Counted from the stretch's first letter, positions 37,157 through 46,415 are shown. The stretch: DNA of 64,000 bases from Enterococcus malodoratus ATCC 43197 (GCF_000407185.1 NZ_KE136483.1:806001-870000); one strand, 5' to 3'. Notes: generated by a model not told the origin, from the sequence alone. Translations and numbers: made by a program.

Positions 37157-38572
37157 ATGGCATTTGAAAGTTTAACGCAGCGTCTACAGGCTGCGATGGG
37201 GAAATTACGTAAAAAAGGAAAGGTCACGGAAGCGGACGTTACCGAAATGATGCGAGAAATACGTCTGGCATTACTTGAAGCCGATGTTAACTTGCAAGTG
37301 GTGAAGCAATTTACCAAAGAAGTACGAACACGGGCCTTAGGAACAGAAGTTTTAGAAAGCTTGTCTCCTGCGCAACAGATCGTTAAAATCGTTGATGAGG
37401 AATTAACGAAAACGTTAGGGTCTGAGGCGGTTGGCCTTGAAAAATCACCAAAGATTCCGACTGTTATCATGATGGCCGGGTTGCAAGGGGCTGGTAAAAC
37501 AACCTTTGCCGGCAAACTCGCTAATCAGTTGATCAAAAATGAAAAGGCGCGTCCTTTAATGATCGCAGGTGACGTGTATCGTCCGGCGGCGATCGATCAA
37601 TTAAAAGTTTTGGGACAACAATTAAATGTACCTGTTTTTGATATGGGGACAGATGTTAGTCCAGTGGAAATTGTCCGTCAAGGGATGGAGCAAGCTCGCG
37701 AAAATAAAAATGATTATGTTTTGATTGATACGGCTGGTCGTTTACATATTGATGAAACGTTAATGGACGAATTGAAGCAAATCAAAGAAATTGCACAGCC
37801 AAATGAAATTCTATTAGTTGTGGATGCCATGACAGGGCAAGACGCTGTTAACGTGGCACAAAGCTTTAATGAACAGCTAGGAATTACCGGGGTTGTTATT
37901 ACTAAACTTGATGGAGATACACGTGGTGGTGCGGCGCTTTCGATTCGTGCCGTAACGGGTGCACCAATCAAATTTATCGGTTCTGGTGAAAAACTAACAG
38001 ACCTAGAAATCTTCCATCCAGATCGGATGTCTAGTCGAATCTTGGGTATGGGTGACATGTTGACCCTGATTGAAAAGGCTCAACAAGATTACGATGAGAA
38101 AAAAGCGGAAGAACTTGCCCGCAAAATGAAGGAAAATAGTTTTGACTTCAATGACTTTATCGAACAATTGGATCAAGTTATGGGAATGGGCCCAATCGAA
38201 GATATTCTTAAAATGATTCCTGGTATGAGCCAAATGCCGGGGATTGAAAATGTCAAAGTTGATCCTAAAGACGTAGAACGTAAAAAGGCTATGGTTTATT
38301 CAATGACGTTAGCAGAACGGGAAAATCCTGATTTGCTGAACCCTAGCCGTCGTCGTCGGATCGCTGCCGGATCAGGAAACTCCGTTGTAGAAGTCAATCG
38401 CATGATCAAACAATTCAAAGAATCACGCAAGATGATGCAGCAAATGAGTAAAGGCAGCATGCCTGCAGGTATGGACCAAATGTTTGGTTCAGGCATTAAA
38501 GGGAAAATGGGCAAGATGGCCATGAACCGTATGGTCAAGAAAAACAAGAAGAAGAAAAAGAAACGCAAATAA
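37157..38572 (+). CDS. ffh: Signal recognition particle protein Ffh (SRP54)
   Basis: Ffh (471 residues) binds signal sequences and 4.5S/6S RNA and docks with FtsY. An N domain (1-95), a GTPase with GLQGAGKTT (108-116), DTAGRLHID and TKLDGDTRGG, and a methionine-rich M domain (about 320-450; MGPIEDILKMIPGM, then the SRRRRIAAGSG RNA-binding helix) are clear. A lysine-rich tail ends it. A terminator follows. Confidence 0.97.
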   Translation: MAFESLTQRLQAAMGKLRKKGKVTEADVTEMMREIRLALLEADVNLQVVKQFTKEVRTRALGTEVLESLSPAQQIVKIVDEELTKTLGSEAVGLEKSPKIPTVIMMAGLQGAGKTTFAGKLANQLIKNEKARPLMIAGDVYRPAAIDQLKVLGQQLNVPVFDMGTDVSPVEIVRQGMEQARENKNDYVLIDTAGRLHIDETLMDELKQIKEIAQPNEILLVVDAMTGQDAVNVAQSFNEQLGITGVVITKLDGDTRGGAALSIRAVTGAPIKFIGSGEKLTDLEIFHPDRMSSRILGMGDMLTLIEKAQQDYDEKKAEELARKMKENSFDFNDFIEQLDQVMGMGPIEDILKMIPGMSQMPGIENVKVDPKDVERKKAMVYSMTLAERENPDLLNPSRRRRIAAGSGNSVVEVNRMIKQFKESRKMMQQMSKGSMPAGMDQMFGSGIKGKMGKMAMNRMVKKNKKKKKKRK

Positions 38573-38579
38573 AAAAAGC

Positions 38580-38615
38580 AGCGCCTGTCTCGAAAACTGA
38601 GACAGGCGCTATTTT
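38580..38615. terminator. Bidirectional terminator after ffh
   Basis: A perfect 12-bp stem AGCGCCTGTCTC/GAGACAGGCGCT with a seven-base loop lies between ffh and the convergent vanZ-like gene. Confidence 0.9.
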
Positions 38616-39220
38616 TATAGAAAAAATCGCCAATGATAAAGGAAAAAGACACCAGCGAGACTCAAAAATAAGTAGATTTGCGGTTCTCGCGGAGGAAATA
38701 GTTGAATTTCTTTAGGAACCTTATGGACAAACTTCTGACTAAACTGCCAAATCAGAAACCCGACTAGCGCGCCAAAGGTATTCATCAGTAGATCGTCAAT
38801 ATCAGTTGCTCGCCGATTAAATAATTGGAGAAGTTCGATCATCAGTGAAAACTCGAAGCCCAGCAATACGGTAGACGACCATTTCCGACACTGTTTCCAA
38901 ATTAATGGCAATAAAAAACCTAATGGCGCAAACATGATGATATTAAGAATGTTCAACAAACCAACACCTGATTGAAAGGGAACCAGATTGATTTCTTCAG
39001 GACGGATCAATTCTGGATAGCTCAAAAGATCCTCCAGTATCCCAACACCAGTGATATCAATGACTAAATAGAGATAAAACAAGAAAATCCAACGCCATAC
39101 CATGGATGAGAATACTATTTTCTCCTGCTTTTTTCTAAGCACGAAATACTGGTAGATCAAGCATGGTAAAAAGATACAGGAAATACGGTAGATAGGAAAT
39201 AGAATATCTAATGAAGTCAA
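38615..39220 (-). CDS. VanZ family membrane protein
   Basis: A 201-residue protein with about five membrane segments. The VanZ pattern is evident: NIIMFAPLGFLLPL, a conserved acidic helix FEFSLMIELLQLF, then RATDIDDLLMNTFGA. VanZ proteins are linked to teicoplanin or lipoglycopeptide resistance in some hosts, but most chromosomal members are uncharacterised. TTG 39220 is the start, with CGGAG upstream. It is the last gene of the gntR-ABC operon, four bases after the permease, so it may share its role in cell-wall stress. Confidence 0.82.
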   Translation of the reverse strand: MTSLDILFPIYRISCIFLPCLIYQYFVLRKKQEKIVFSSMVWRWIFLFYLYLVIDITGVGILEDLLSYPELIRPEEINLVPFQSGVGLLNILNIIMFAPLGFLLPLIWKQCRKWSSTVLLGFEFSLMIELLQLFNRRATDIDDLLMNTFGALVGFLIWQFSQKFVHKVPKEIQLFPPREPQIYLFLSLAGVFFLYHWRFFL

Positions 39221-39224
39221 AGAA

Positions 39225-40439
39225 TCACTCCGTTCGATGGTTTAATTTGTTCAATCTAATCGATAAGCTTAGGGTAATCTCTCGATAAAATACGATTAGT
39301 AAGCAGATACATCCAACAACCAATGTAATCAGTATGTTTGAGAAAATAGGACCGCTAATTGAATCAGCACTATGTTCATATAATCTTTTTTGTAAAAAGT
39401 AGGACCATGAGTCAAAGAAATACGTATTAAGAATGAACGAAGTGAAGAGCGTCATGATTGTCCAAATCGGCCAACGAGATTCCTTATGAAGTAAATACGC
39501 ATTATCATTTTCTAATGAGAGCGTCTGGTATTTCTTATACGCCCAGAAAGCAAACAGTAAACTCAAAAATACGAACAGTAGATTCACCCACCAAAAACCG
39601 CCCATTTTCCCAACGAAGTAGACAAAGAGTGTCTCTGGAAATTGATTCTTAGGTATCAGCTTTGCTGTATGCAGTATATTCCCAAAACGGTAAAGACTAG
39701 CAGGGAAAATAATCATCAGCCACCAATAAACGGCCCAAGTCAAGGAACCAAAAAGACTATTTCCAACCATTGATCCTATAAAGGCGCTGCTAGAAAACAT
39801 AAAGAACAGCAGGCAGAAGTTACTGATGACGGAAGTGAATAGTTGCCCTAATGTAGCATTCATATAGTATGCGGGTATCAACGAGTGAATCAGCAGAGCA
39901 TAGAGTGATTGCCCGATTAAGATCGAAAGTAAAAAAGGCAGTGCTACATAGGTAATTTTTTTCTTAAATAATTCTTTTCGCGAAATGCCTAGCGAGAACA
40001 GAAATTGATTGAATCCTGTTTTTTGATCGATAAAAAAGAGCAGAAACCCGGCTAATGGGACGACAAAGAGCAAGGCAATTCTTATAAAGATTCCACCGAA
40101 TTTTGGACTATAAGGAATTTTGTTTGAATAGTTTTCCACTTTTGCCATAGTTTTGAGATTAGGTCCTGAATCTTCCAGAGAAAACGAGCCGTAAAAAAAC
40201 AGCGTCGCATCACGAAAGTCTTTGTATGATTTATAAGGCACACTGTTCATTTGTTTTTCGTCATAATAATTGTGTTCATCAGGAATCGCGTCGTACTGTG
40301 TTTTTAATTCCGGATCATTATAAACACTTTTCCACTGATTATTTTGAAGGATTGCTGTGAAGGTACAGATGCCGATCACTAGCAAGCAGACAGCGATCAG
40401 GACTTTTTTATAGCGTTCAAAATAAATCGATCGAATCAT
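39225..40439 (-). CDS. ABC transporter permease of a YtrA-type operon
   Basis: A 404-residue membrane protein: an N-terminal helix, an extracytoplasmic region of about 90 residues (roughly 35-115) and then five or more helices, the layout of ABC-2 permeases in ytr-like operons. Its ATG overlaps the stop of the ATPase gene (ATGA). The substrate is unknown; B. subtilis ytr genes respond to lipid II-binding antibiotics. Confidence 0.82.
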   Translation of the reverse strand: MIRSIYFERYKKVLIAVCLLVIGICTFTAILQNNQWKSVYNDPELKTQYDAIPDEHNYYDEKQMNSVPYKSYKDFRDATLFFYGSFSLEDSGPNLKTMAKVENYSNKIPYSPKFGGIFIRIALLFVVPLAGFLLFFIDQKTGFNQFLFSLGISRKELFKKKITYVALPFLLSILIGQSLYALLIHSLIPAYYMNATLGQLFTSVISNFCLLFFMFSSSAFIGSMVGNSLFGSLTWAVYWWLMIIFPASLYRFGNILHTAKLIPKNQFPETLFVYFVGKMGGFWWVNLLFVFLSLLFAFWAYKKYQTLSLENDNAYLLHKESRWPIWTIMTLFTSFILNTYFFDSWSYFLQKRLYEHSADSISGPIFSNILITLVVGCICLLIVFYREITLSLSIRLNKLNHRTE

Positions 40440-41320
40440 TTTAAGGGCCCCTTTCTATGCGGCTTCAAATTTGCTTCGAAGAGATCTTCTAAGGATAGAG
40501 GAAGTTCTTCGTAAACGAGTGGATCAAATTCCTTGATCAGCGTTTCGAGTTCCTCCGTAAAATGCTCAAAGACGACAGTGACCACACGACCTTGAAAGTC
40601 GAGCATTTTAGAATTTTCTTTTACGACAGCAGGGACTTTTTTTGTTTTGAAGACAAGCTGAAGTTTTTTGGCTTTTTCCCGCATTTCTTCCAAACGATAG
40701 TCTTTAATGATTGTTTGGTCTTTTAGCAATAATACACGGTCAACCAGATTTTCCAATTCGGGTAAGTTATGGGAAGAGATCAGCGCTGTCCGTGAGTGTT
40801 CACTCAAATGCTCCATGAGCAAACCAATCATTTCTTTTTTGATAATGACATCCAAACCGTCAAAGGGTTCATCTAGCAACAAGTATTCGGCGTTAGAGCT
40901 GATTGCCAAAATGAGTTGAAATAATGCCTGTTGCCCTTTGGAGAGTTGACGATAGCTTTTATTTAATGAAAATTCGTGCTTTCCGACTAAATCCATAAAT
41001 AATGATCGATCAAATTTTGAATAAGCTAATTGATAGAACTTAGCTATTTTTGTAAGGGAATAAGACCGTAAAAAATTGTCTTTTTCGTCAATAAAGAAGA
41101 TTGCTTGTTTGACCTCAGGATTCTTAAAAACCGATTTTTCCCCAATTAAGATATCTCCGATATCCGGTAAATAGTGTCCAGCAAGCACACGTAATAGGCT
41201 GGTTTTTCCAGAACCGTTGCGTCCAACCAGACCAACGACTTCATTTTTAGTTAATTCAAACTCAATGTCATTAAGGACAGAGAGCTGATCAATTGTTTTA
41301 CTTAAATTTTTGACAATCAA
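40436..41320 (-). CDS. ABC transporter ATP-binding protein of a YtrA-type operon
   Basis: A 294-residue ATPase. Walker A GRNGSGKT is at 33-40, the signature is LSKGQ (126-130) and Walker B LLLDEP at 147-152. The start is TTG 41320: AGGAGG lies nine bases before it and the TTGA overlaps the gntR stop. An open frame runs 14 codons further upstream through gntR but has no SD. A C-terminal domain of about 80 residues follows the ATPase fold. Confidence 0.9.
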   Translation of the reverse strand: MIVKNLSKTIDQLSVLNDIEFELTKNEVVGLVGRNGSGKTSLLRVLAGHYLPDIGDILIGEKSVFKNPEVKQAIFFIDEKDNFLRSYSLTKIAKFYQLAYSKFDRSLFMDLVGKHEFSLNKSYRQLSKGQQALFQLILAISSNAEYLLLDEPFDGLDVIIKKEMIGLLMEHLSEHSRTALISSHNLPELENLVDRVLLLKDQTIIKDYRLEEMREKAKKLQLVFKTKKVPAVVKENSKMLDFQGRVVTVVFEHFTEELETLIKEFDPLVYEELPLSLEDLFEANLKPHRKGPLK

Positions 41321-41703
41321 GATGACTGACCTCCTAAACTTTTTTCCGCTTCTTGTATCCATGCCAACAATTCCTCTTGGGAAATTTGTAAATGGCGTGC
41401 TTCAATTACTAATTCATTGAGATCTTTTTTTAGTTCCTGAACGCGGAGCTCATCTCTGGGATTTTCTTCAATCGCCCGAACAAAGGTGCCTTTGCCTTTG
41501 ACTGTAACCAAAACTTTCTCAGTCTCAAGTACCTTATAGGCCTTACTAATGGTATTCGGGTTCATCAATAACTGCTTAGCCATTTCTCGAACAGAAGGAA
41601 TTTTGTCTCCAGGTTGTAAAATGCCATGCAAAATATCTTCTTTAATTCCTAACACCAGTTGTTCGTAATACGCACGACTACTATTTTTATCGATGCGAAC
41701 CAT
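41317..41703 (-). CDS. GntR family repressor, YtrA type
   Basis: A 128-residue regulator: GntR winged helix (about 10-78; YEQLVLGIKEDILHG, PSVREMAKQLLMNPNTISKA) and the short two-helix tail of the YtrA subfamily. AAAGGTGG precedes ATG 41703. It heads a four-gene operon (GntR, ATPase, permease, VanZ) and should bind the perfect palindrome over its own -10, repressing the operon until a wall-active compound or other signal is sensed. Confidence 0.9.
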   Translation of the reverse strand: MVRIDKNSSRAYYEQLVLGIKEDILHGILQPGDKIPSVREMAKQLLMNPNTISKAYKVLETEKVLVTVKGKGTFVRAIEENPRDELRVQELKKDLNELVIEARHLQISQEELLAWIQEAEKSLGGQSS

Positions 41704-41735
41704 TTTGACACCACCTTTTAACGAGTTGTATTTAT

Positions 41736-41771
41736 GTGTACTAGTATACATAGTACACCTGAGTTAGGCAA
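41736..41771 (-). promoter_or_regulatory. Promoter and YtrA-type operator of the GntR-ABC operon
   Basis: Minus-strand promoter: TTGCCT (41771 to 41766), 17 bp, TATACT (41748 to 41743). The palindrome GTGTACTA-GTATACA-TAGTACAC (41736-41758), eight perfect bases per arm, covers the -10. Its GTGTA-N13-TACAC core equals the inverted repeat reported for B. subtilis YtrA, AGTGTA-N13-TACACT, apart from the outermost bases. Confidence 0.85.
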
Positions 41772-41798
41772 TGACTTTTTTTCATTATCTGATATACT
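41771..41798 (+). promoter_or_regulatory. tag promoter
   Basis: ATGACT (41771-41776), 16 bp, extended -10 TGA-TATACT (41793-41798). It is divergent from, and adjacent to, the GntR operator. Confidence 0.6.
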
Positions 41799-41850
41799 GA
41801 AGGGGAGCGTATGTTCGCTTTTTAAAATTAAAGAAATAGGAGTGATGAAG

Positions 41851-42417
41851 ATGTATCGATGTCAATGGGCAGGAAATAATGAAAATATGCAAGAGTATCA
41901 CGATACGGTGTGGGGTGTGCCAGAATATGATAGTCAGCGCCTTTTCCGAAAGCTGGTTTTGGATATGAATCAAGCCGGCTTAAGCTGGCAAACTATTTTG
42001 AATAAGATGGAAAATTTTGATCAAGCGTACGAACAATTTGAACTTGAAAAGGTTGCGAGTTTTGATGAGGCAAAGGTGGAAGCTTTGATGCAAGACGCCG
42101 GGATCATTCGGAATCGTCGGAAAATTGAAGCGGCGATCATCAACGCACAGAAAATTTTGGAAATGCAGTCTGAAGGATTGAGTTTTTCTGATTACTTGTG
42201 GGGCTTTACCGATCACCAAGTGATTGATAATAAAATTGATATCGCTTCGGAAATTCCTGCTAAGACCGAATTATCGGATAAAATCGCTAAAGACTTGAAA
42301 AAGCGCGGTTTCAAATTCGTAGGCAGTACAACGATTTATGCCTTCTTGCAAGCTGTTGGTATTGTGAATGATCATGAGACTGAATGTTTTCGTTATAAAG
42401 AACTAATACAAAAATAA
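41851..42417 (+). CDS. tag: DNA-3-methyladenine glycosylase I
   Basis: A 188-residue TagI glycosylase that removes 3-methyladenine from alkylated DNA. The zinc-binding Cys4 (MYRCQW), EYHDTVWGVP with the histidine ligand, GLSWQTILNK, and the C-terminal GIVNDHETEC (His and Cys ligands) are all present. AGGAG at 41838-41842 sets ATG 41851; longer in-frame starts would begin upstream of the promoter. Confidence 0.94.
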   Translation: MYRCQWAGNNENMQEYHDTVWGVPEYDSQRLFRKLVLDMNQAGLSWQTILNKMENFDQAYEQFELEKVASFDEAKVEALMQDAGIIRNRRKIEAAIINAQKILEMQSEGLSFSDYLWGFTDHQVIDNKIDIASEIPAKTELSDKIAKDLKKRGFKFVGSTTIYAFLQAVGIVNDHETECFRYKELIQK

Positions 42418-42566
42418 GTATTTTCTTTTTTTCCGCTTTTTCCTTCCAGCAGCGTTATAGTTGTGTTGTAAGAAAAATGGGGTTTCAGTTCATCTTTTTA
42501 CTTCAGTAGAATAATGGAGTGGGATTCATAAATTATTTCTTTAGAATGAAATGGGAGGCAATAGCA

Positions 42567-43976
42567 ATGGCTTGTACAACGATTTTAGTAGGTAAGAAAG
42601 CGTCAATGGATGGATCAACGATGATGGCTCGGAATAATGATATGTTTGTGGCAGATACACCGCAAAAAATTCAGGTGATTCCACGCAATGAGCATCAAAC
42701 TGGCAAGTATGTTTCCAACAAGAACGGTTTTACTTTCGATTATCCGGAAAAAGCTTATCGTTATCAAATGGTCCCTAATGTAAATGTTGAAAAAGAAGGA
42801 ATTTTCGGCGGCAGCGGATTCAATGAAAAGAATGTCGGAATCAGCGCTACTGAGAGTGTCTATGCTAATGAACATGTTTTAGCTTACGATCCATTAGTGA
42901 AAAACGGGATTGCAGAGGACTCAATGGTCGTGGCTGTATTGCCTTATATTAACTCGGCGCGTCATGGGGTGGAATATTTGGGTGAGATCATTCGGAAATA
43001 TGGTTCACCAGAAGGCAACGGAGTCGTTTTTAGTGATAAGGATGACGTTTGGTACATGGAGATCGTGACTGGTCATCATTGGGTTGCGCAACGAATTCCA
43101 GCGGACCATTATGCTGTTATTGCTAATCAAGTCGCTCAAGAAGAAATTGATTTTAATGACTCGGAAAACTTCATGTGGTCAGAGGGCATTCAAGAATTTG
43201 TCGAAAAACATCATTTGAATCCGGATCATGAAGGCTTCAATTTCCGTCATATTTTCGGAACGGACACAGAAAAGGATCGTTATTACAACACGCCGCGCGT
43301 TTGGTTTGGCCAACGCTATTTGAATCCTGAGAGTGATCAAAGTCCGGTTTCTTCAGATTTGCCATTTTTACGTAAAGCCAGCCGGAAAATCAGTCTAGAA
43401 GATGTGGTCTATATTTTAGGATCACATTATAATGAAACAGTCTACGATCCTTATGGTAAAGGAACAGAACGTGAAAGACATTTGTATCGTCCAATCGCAT
43501 TAAATCGGACTCAGGATTCTCATATTATGCAAGTCCGTAATCATGTGCCGGAAGAACTTTCGACTATTATGTGGGTCTGCCTAGGAGTACCGGCTTTTAA
43601 TCCACATCTGCCATTTTATGGGAATGCGACAGATTCTGATCCAAGTTTCAATGATACGTCATTGGATTGGAACTTGGAAGATGGGTACTGGATGTATCGT
43701 ACGATCACCGCACTAGTAGAAGGGCATTATAGTGAGCTAATCGAATCGGATGTTGATTTTGTCAAGGATTGTCGTGAAAACCTGATCCGCTTAGTTAATG
43801 AAACGGACGAAAAGGCTAAGGCTTTGCAAGGCGATGCATTGACGGAATATTTGACCAAACGCAATCATGAAATCGTGGATGACATGAAAGCAAAAGCGTT
43901 GAAATATATTGGTCAATTGGTTAAAGACAGCATCGGATTGTCGAAATTGACTTACAAAATGGATATCAACTTATAA
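42567..43976 (+). CDS. pepD: C69 family dipeptidase
   Basis: A 469-residue N-terminal-nucleophile dipeptidase of the PepD family. The product starts MACTTILVGKKASMDGST, where Cys3 is the expected nucleophile, and continues with ARNND and GISATES. GGGAGG nine bases before ATG 42567 fixes the start and excludes a 16-residue extension. It degrades dipeptides in the cytosol. A terminator follows at 43984. Confidence 0.92.
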   Translation: MACTTILVGKKASMDGSTMMARNNDMFVADTPQKIQVIPRNEHQTGKYVSNKNGFTFDYPEKAYRYQMVPNVNVEKEGIFGGSGFNEKNVGISATESVYANEHVLAYDPLVKNGIAEDSMVVAVLPYINSARHGVEYLGEIIRKYGSPEGNGVVFSDKDDVWYMEIVTGHHWVAQRIPADHYAVIANQVAQEEIDFNDSENFMWSEGIQEFVEKHHLNPDHEGFNFRHIFGTDTEKDRYYNTPRVWFGQRYLNPESDQSPVSSDLPFLRKASRKISLEDVVYILGSHYNETVYDPYGKGTERERHLYRPIALNRTQDSHIMQVRNHVPEELSTIMWVCLGVPAFNPHLPFYGNATDSDPSFNDTSLDWNLEDGYWMYRTITALVEGHYSELIESDVDFVKDCRENLIRLVNETDEKAKALQGDALTEYLTKRNHEIVDDMKAKALKYIGQLVKDSIGLSKLTYKMDINL

Positions 43977-43983
43977 TAAGACG

Positions 43984-44016
43984 AGCTTCCTATTTTCAAA
44001 GTAGGAGGCTTTTTTG
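43984..44016 (+). terminator. Terminator after the dipeptidase gene
   Basis: Stem AGCTTCCTA/TAGGAGGCT (one G-U pair) followed by T-run. Confidence 0.8.
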
Positions 44017-44080
44017 TGCAAATATGTTGGTAAAGCTGGCCATGATTGATAGAATCATAGAACAGAAAGAGGGGGATTTG

Positions 44081-44593
44081 ATGGCAAGAGCAGTCTTTTA
44101 CGGAGCGATTAGTTTGGATGGGTATTTGGCAGATAAAGCGGATCGTTTGGATTGGTTGTATCAGCAAGAAGGAGGGGAACTTGTCCCTTATGACACATTT
44201 TATCAAACAATTGATTACACGATAATGGGGCGTCGGACATATGATGCCGTGAAACGGGATGCGGAGCTAGAAATCATTTATCCTGAGAAAGAGAATTTCA
44301 TATTTAGTCATTCGGCGATCGAAGTCGATGAAAATATGCAGGTGGTCAATGGTGATCCAGTGGAATTTATTGAAAAGCTGCCTTCTGATAAAACCGTCTG
44401 GGTTGTTGGTGGTGGTGCATTGTTACGACCAGTTATAGAGGCAGGTCTGATCGATGAGTGGTGGATTCAAATTGTACCAATATTAATAGGTGAGGGCGTA
44501 CCGCTATTTTTACCACAGACAAATCAACAGAAATTTCAATTGCTGGAAACAGAACAGTTTGGTCAATTTGCACAGATTCACTTGAAAAAATAA
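44081..44593 (+). CDS. Dihydrofolate reductase family protein (RibD C-terminal-like)
   Basis: A 170-residue DHFR-fold reductase of the RibD_C type: GAISLDGYLAD near the N-terminus, MGRRTYD, and VVGGGALLRPVIEAGLIDEWWI, which binds NADPH. It probably reduces a small molecule; no riboflavin genes adjoin it. AGGGGGA sets ATG 44081 rather than the earlier ATG at 44024. Confidence 0.85.
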   Translation: MARAVFYGAISLDGYLADKADRLDWLYQQEGGELVPYDTFYQTIDYTIMGRRTYDAVKRDAELEIIYPEKENFIFSHSAIEVDENMQVVNGDPVEFIEKLPSDKTVWVVGGGALLRPVIEAGLIDEWWIQIVPILIGEGVPLFLPQTNQQKFQLLETEQFGQFAQIHLKK

Positions 44594-44617
44594 AAAAGCC
44601 AGTATCTGGCTTTTTTT
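44592..44617. terminator. Bidirectional terminator
   Basis: Stem AAAAAAGCCAG/CTGGCTTTTTT with loop TAT, between convergent genes. Confidence 0.85.
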
Positions 44618-45263
44618 AATACTCATTTTCATCAAGCTCGCTGGCCGCAGCTTCAAACTTTGCTTGACAGGGCAGGACTTTCTTCTCTTTTTCTGGAAAA
44701 GTCTGATCAAAGGCTTCTAGACCATCAGGATCTGGATACATACCTGGAGAAAAGATAATCTTTCCGCTAACGTTATCAAGTGCACCGGCTTTTAGCGGCA
44801 GCGCCATGATTCCCGTATAAAATTTTCCGTCTGGCATAGAGATATTGTACTTCTTTGTTCCAATGAAGCCATAGGTGTGGTAATGATAGGGAAAGCCGCC
44901 GATTACGATGGCATCATAGCCCAAGCGTTTTGCTTCAGTGATGGAGTATTCGATTAGTTGTCTCCCGTAGCCTTGACGATGATATTCTGGAGCGATACTT
45001 ACAGGACCAAACGAAATCACCGGATATTCTGTCCCATCGGCAGCAACTATTTTCGCTTTACTATAGAAGATACTGCCAATAACTTTTCCATTCAGTTCAA
45101 TCACAAATGTAAGTTCTGGTATGAAATCGGGATGTTTACGAAGTGTGTGTGCCAGATAGTGCTCCTCGGCTCCGGGTAAATATAAATTCCAAAAGGCATC
45201 TCGAGTGATTTCTTCAACGATGCGATGATCTTTTTCTTCTTCAAGTCTAATGTTGACAGTCAA
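44616..45263 (-). CDS. GNAT N-acetyltransferase, YhbS-like
   Basis: A 215-residue acetyltransferase. The acetyl-CoA loop is PEYHRQGYGRQLIEYSI, preceded by GPVSI and followed by the YhbS-type VIGGFPYHYHTYGF. A cysteine-containing C-terminal extension of about 60 residues follows. Start TTG 45263 is set by GGAGG eight bases upstream. Acceptor unknown. Confidence 0.85.
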   Translation of the reverse strand: MTVNIRLEEEKDHRIVEEITRDAFWNLYLPGAEEHYLAHTLRKHPDFIPELTFVIELNGKVIGSIFYSKAKIVAADGTEYPVISFGPVSIAPEYHRQGYGRQLIEYSITEAKRLGYDAIVIGGFPYHYHTYGFIGTKKYNISMPDGKFYTGIMALPLKAGALDNVSGKIIFSPGMYPDPDGLEAFDQTFPEKEKKVLPCQAKFEAAASELDENEY

Positions 45264-45329
45264 ATAATTTCCTCCAATCTAGTATCTTAATTAAGTATAG
45301 CAGGTAGATTTAGGGAAATGAAGTAAATA

Positions 45330-45373
45330 AAAAAACTGCAGACTGTCCAAAATGAATGGACATGCCTACAGTT
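45330..45373 (-). terminator. Terminator of the FMN reductase gene
   Basis: On the minus strand AAACTGTAGGC-ATGTCC pairs with GGACA-GTCTGCAGTTT and is followed by T residues. Confidence 0.75.
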
Positions 45374-45385
45374 TATCTTTTAAAA

Positions 45386-45940
45386 CTATTTGGTTAATTT
45401 ATTGAAGAATTCGATATATTTGTCAGTAATCAACTTGAAGAAGTCTACTGTGCCATCAGCGATGTGACCATCATTGTCGACTAAATTCATAATACCGCCA
45501 ATATAAGCTTCAGGTTGTTGCAAAGTAGGAACGTCTAAGAATACTAGTGATTGACGTAAGATGTGGTTAGCACCGAATCCACCAGGACCACCAGGAGAGA
45601 CAGTAACTACTAAACCAGGCTTGCCGCCCCAAACGCTGCTGCCCATTGGACGAGAGCCGACATCTAACGCATTTTTTAAGGCTGCTGGGATTGAACGGTT
45701 GTATTCAGGTGTAACAAAGTACAAACCGTCGACTTCGCTGATGTCTTTACGGAAACGTGTCCAAGCTTCAGGTACAGAACCTTCCACTTCAAGATCCTCA
45801 TTATAAAATGGGAGATCATCAATTTTAATAAATTTTGCGTCAAATCCTTCAGGTAGTAATTCTGCAAATTGTTTAGCTACAATTTTGTTGTAAGAATCTT
45901 TACGCAGACTTCCTACTAAAATACCAATTGTTTTTGTCAT
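45386..45940 (-). CDS. NAD(P)H-dependent FMN reductase
   Basis: A 184-residue flavodoxin-like reductase. The FMN phosphate loop is GSLRKDSYN (about 10-18), TPEYNRSIPAALKNALD is the family signature, and GGPGGFGANHILRQ the third block. Such enzymes reduce quinones, azo dyes or chromate, or supply reduced FMN. GGAGG precedes two adjacent ATG codons; the second is taken for spacing. Monocistronic. Confidence 0.9.
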   Translation of the reverse strand: MTKTIGILVGSLRKDSYNKIVAKQFAELLPEGFDAKFIKIDDLPFYNEDLEVEGSVPEAWTRFRKDISEVDGLYFVTPEYNRSIPAALKNALDVGSRPMGSSVWGGKPGLVVTVSPGGPGGFGANHILRQSLVFLDVPTLQQPEAYIGGIMNLVDNDGHIADGTVDFFKLITDKYIEFFNKLTK

Positions 45941-46042
45941 CATAATTCCTCCGATTCAGTTATATTACTTTCGTTATCTTATGAATACATCTTACAAAAA
46001 ATAAGTAAAAGGTGCAAAAGATATGCTTTGACAGAAAAATTG

Positions 46043-46090
46043 AGCTGTAAAGAAAAAACTCTTTACAGCTAACCAAAAGCGTGTTAGACT
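46043..46090 (+). promoter_or_regulatory. rpsP promoter overlapped by an 11-bp inverted repeat
   Basis: Promoter: TTTACA (46062-46067), 17 bp, TAGACT (46085-46090) with TGT just upstream (extended -10). The perfect inverted repeat AGCTGTAAAGA/TCTTTACAGCT (46043-46053, 46060-46070) includes the -35. It is not followed by a T-run in the rpsP direction, so it looks more like an operator than a terminator. Confidence 0.6.
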
Positions 46091-46128
46091 ACATCTTGTG
46101 ATTAATTATATGGAGGTGTAGTTATACA

Positions 46129-46404
46129 ATGGCAGTTAAAATTCGCTTGAAACGTATGGGTTCTAAAAAGAAACCTTTCTACCGTATCGTTGTTGCTGAT
46201 TCTCGTTCTCCTCGTGATGGACGTTTTATCGAAACTGTGGGTACTTACAATCCTTTGAAAAACCCAGCAGAAGTAGTATTAAAAGAAGAAGATGTTTTAA
46301 ACTGGTTACAAAAAGGTGCACAACCTTCTGATACAGTTCGTAACATCCTTTCTAAAGAAGGCATCATGCAAAAACACCACGACGCTAAATTCGCTAAGAA
46401 ATAA
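46129..46404 (+). CDS. rpsP: 30S ribosomal protein S16
   Basis: S16 (91 residues) with the universal opening [20 protein letters not shown] and the block [23 protein letters not shown] precedes the ATG. khpA follows after 11 bases. Nothing unusual. Confidence 0.98.
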   Translation: MAVKIRLKRMGSKKKPFYRIVVADSRSPRDGRFIETVGTYNPLKNPAEVVLKEEDVLNWLQKGAQPSDTVRNILSKEGIMQKHHDAKFAKK

Positions 46405-46415
46405 GGTGATCAATT

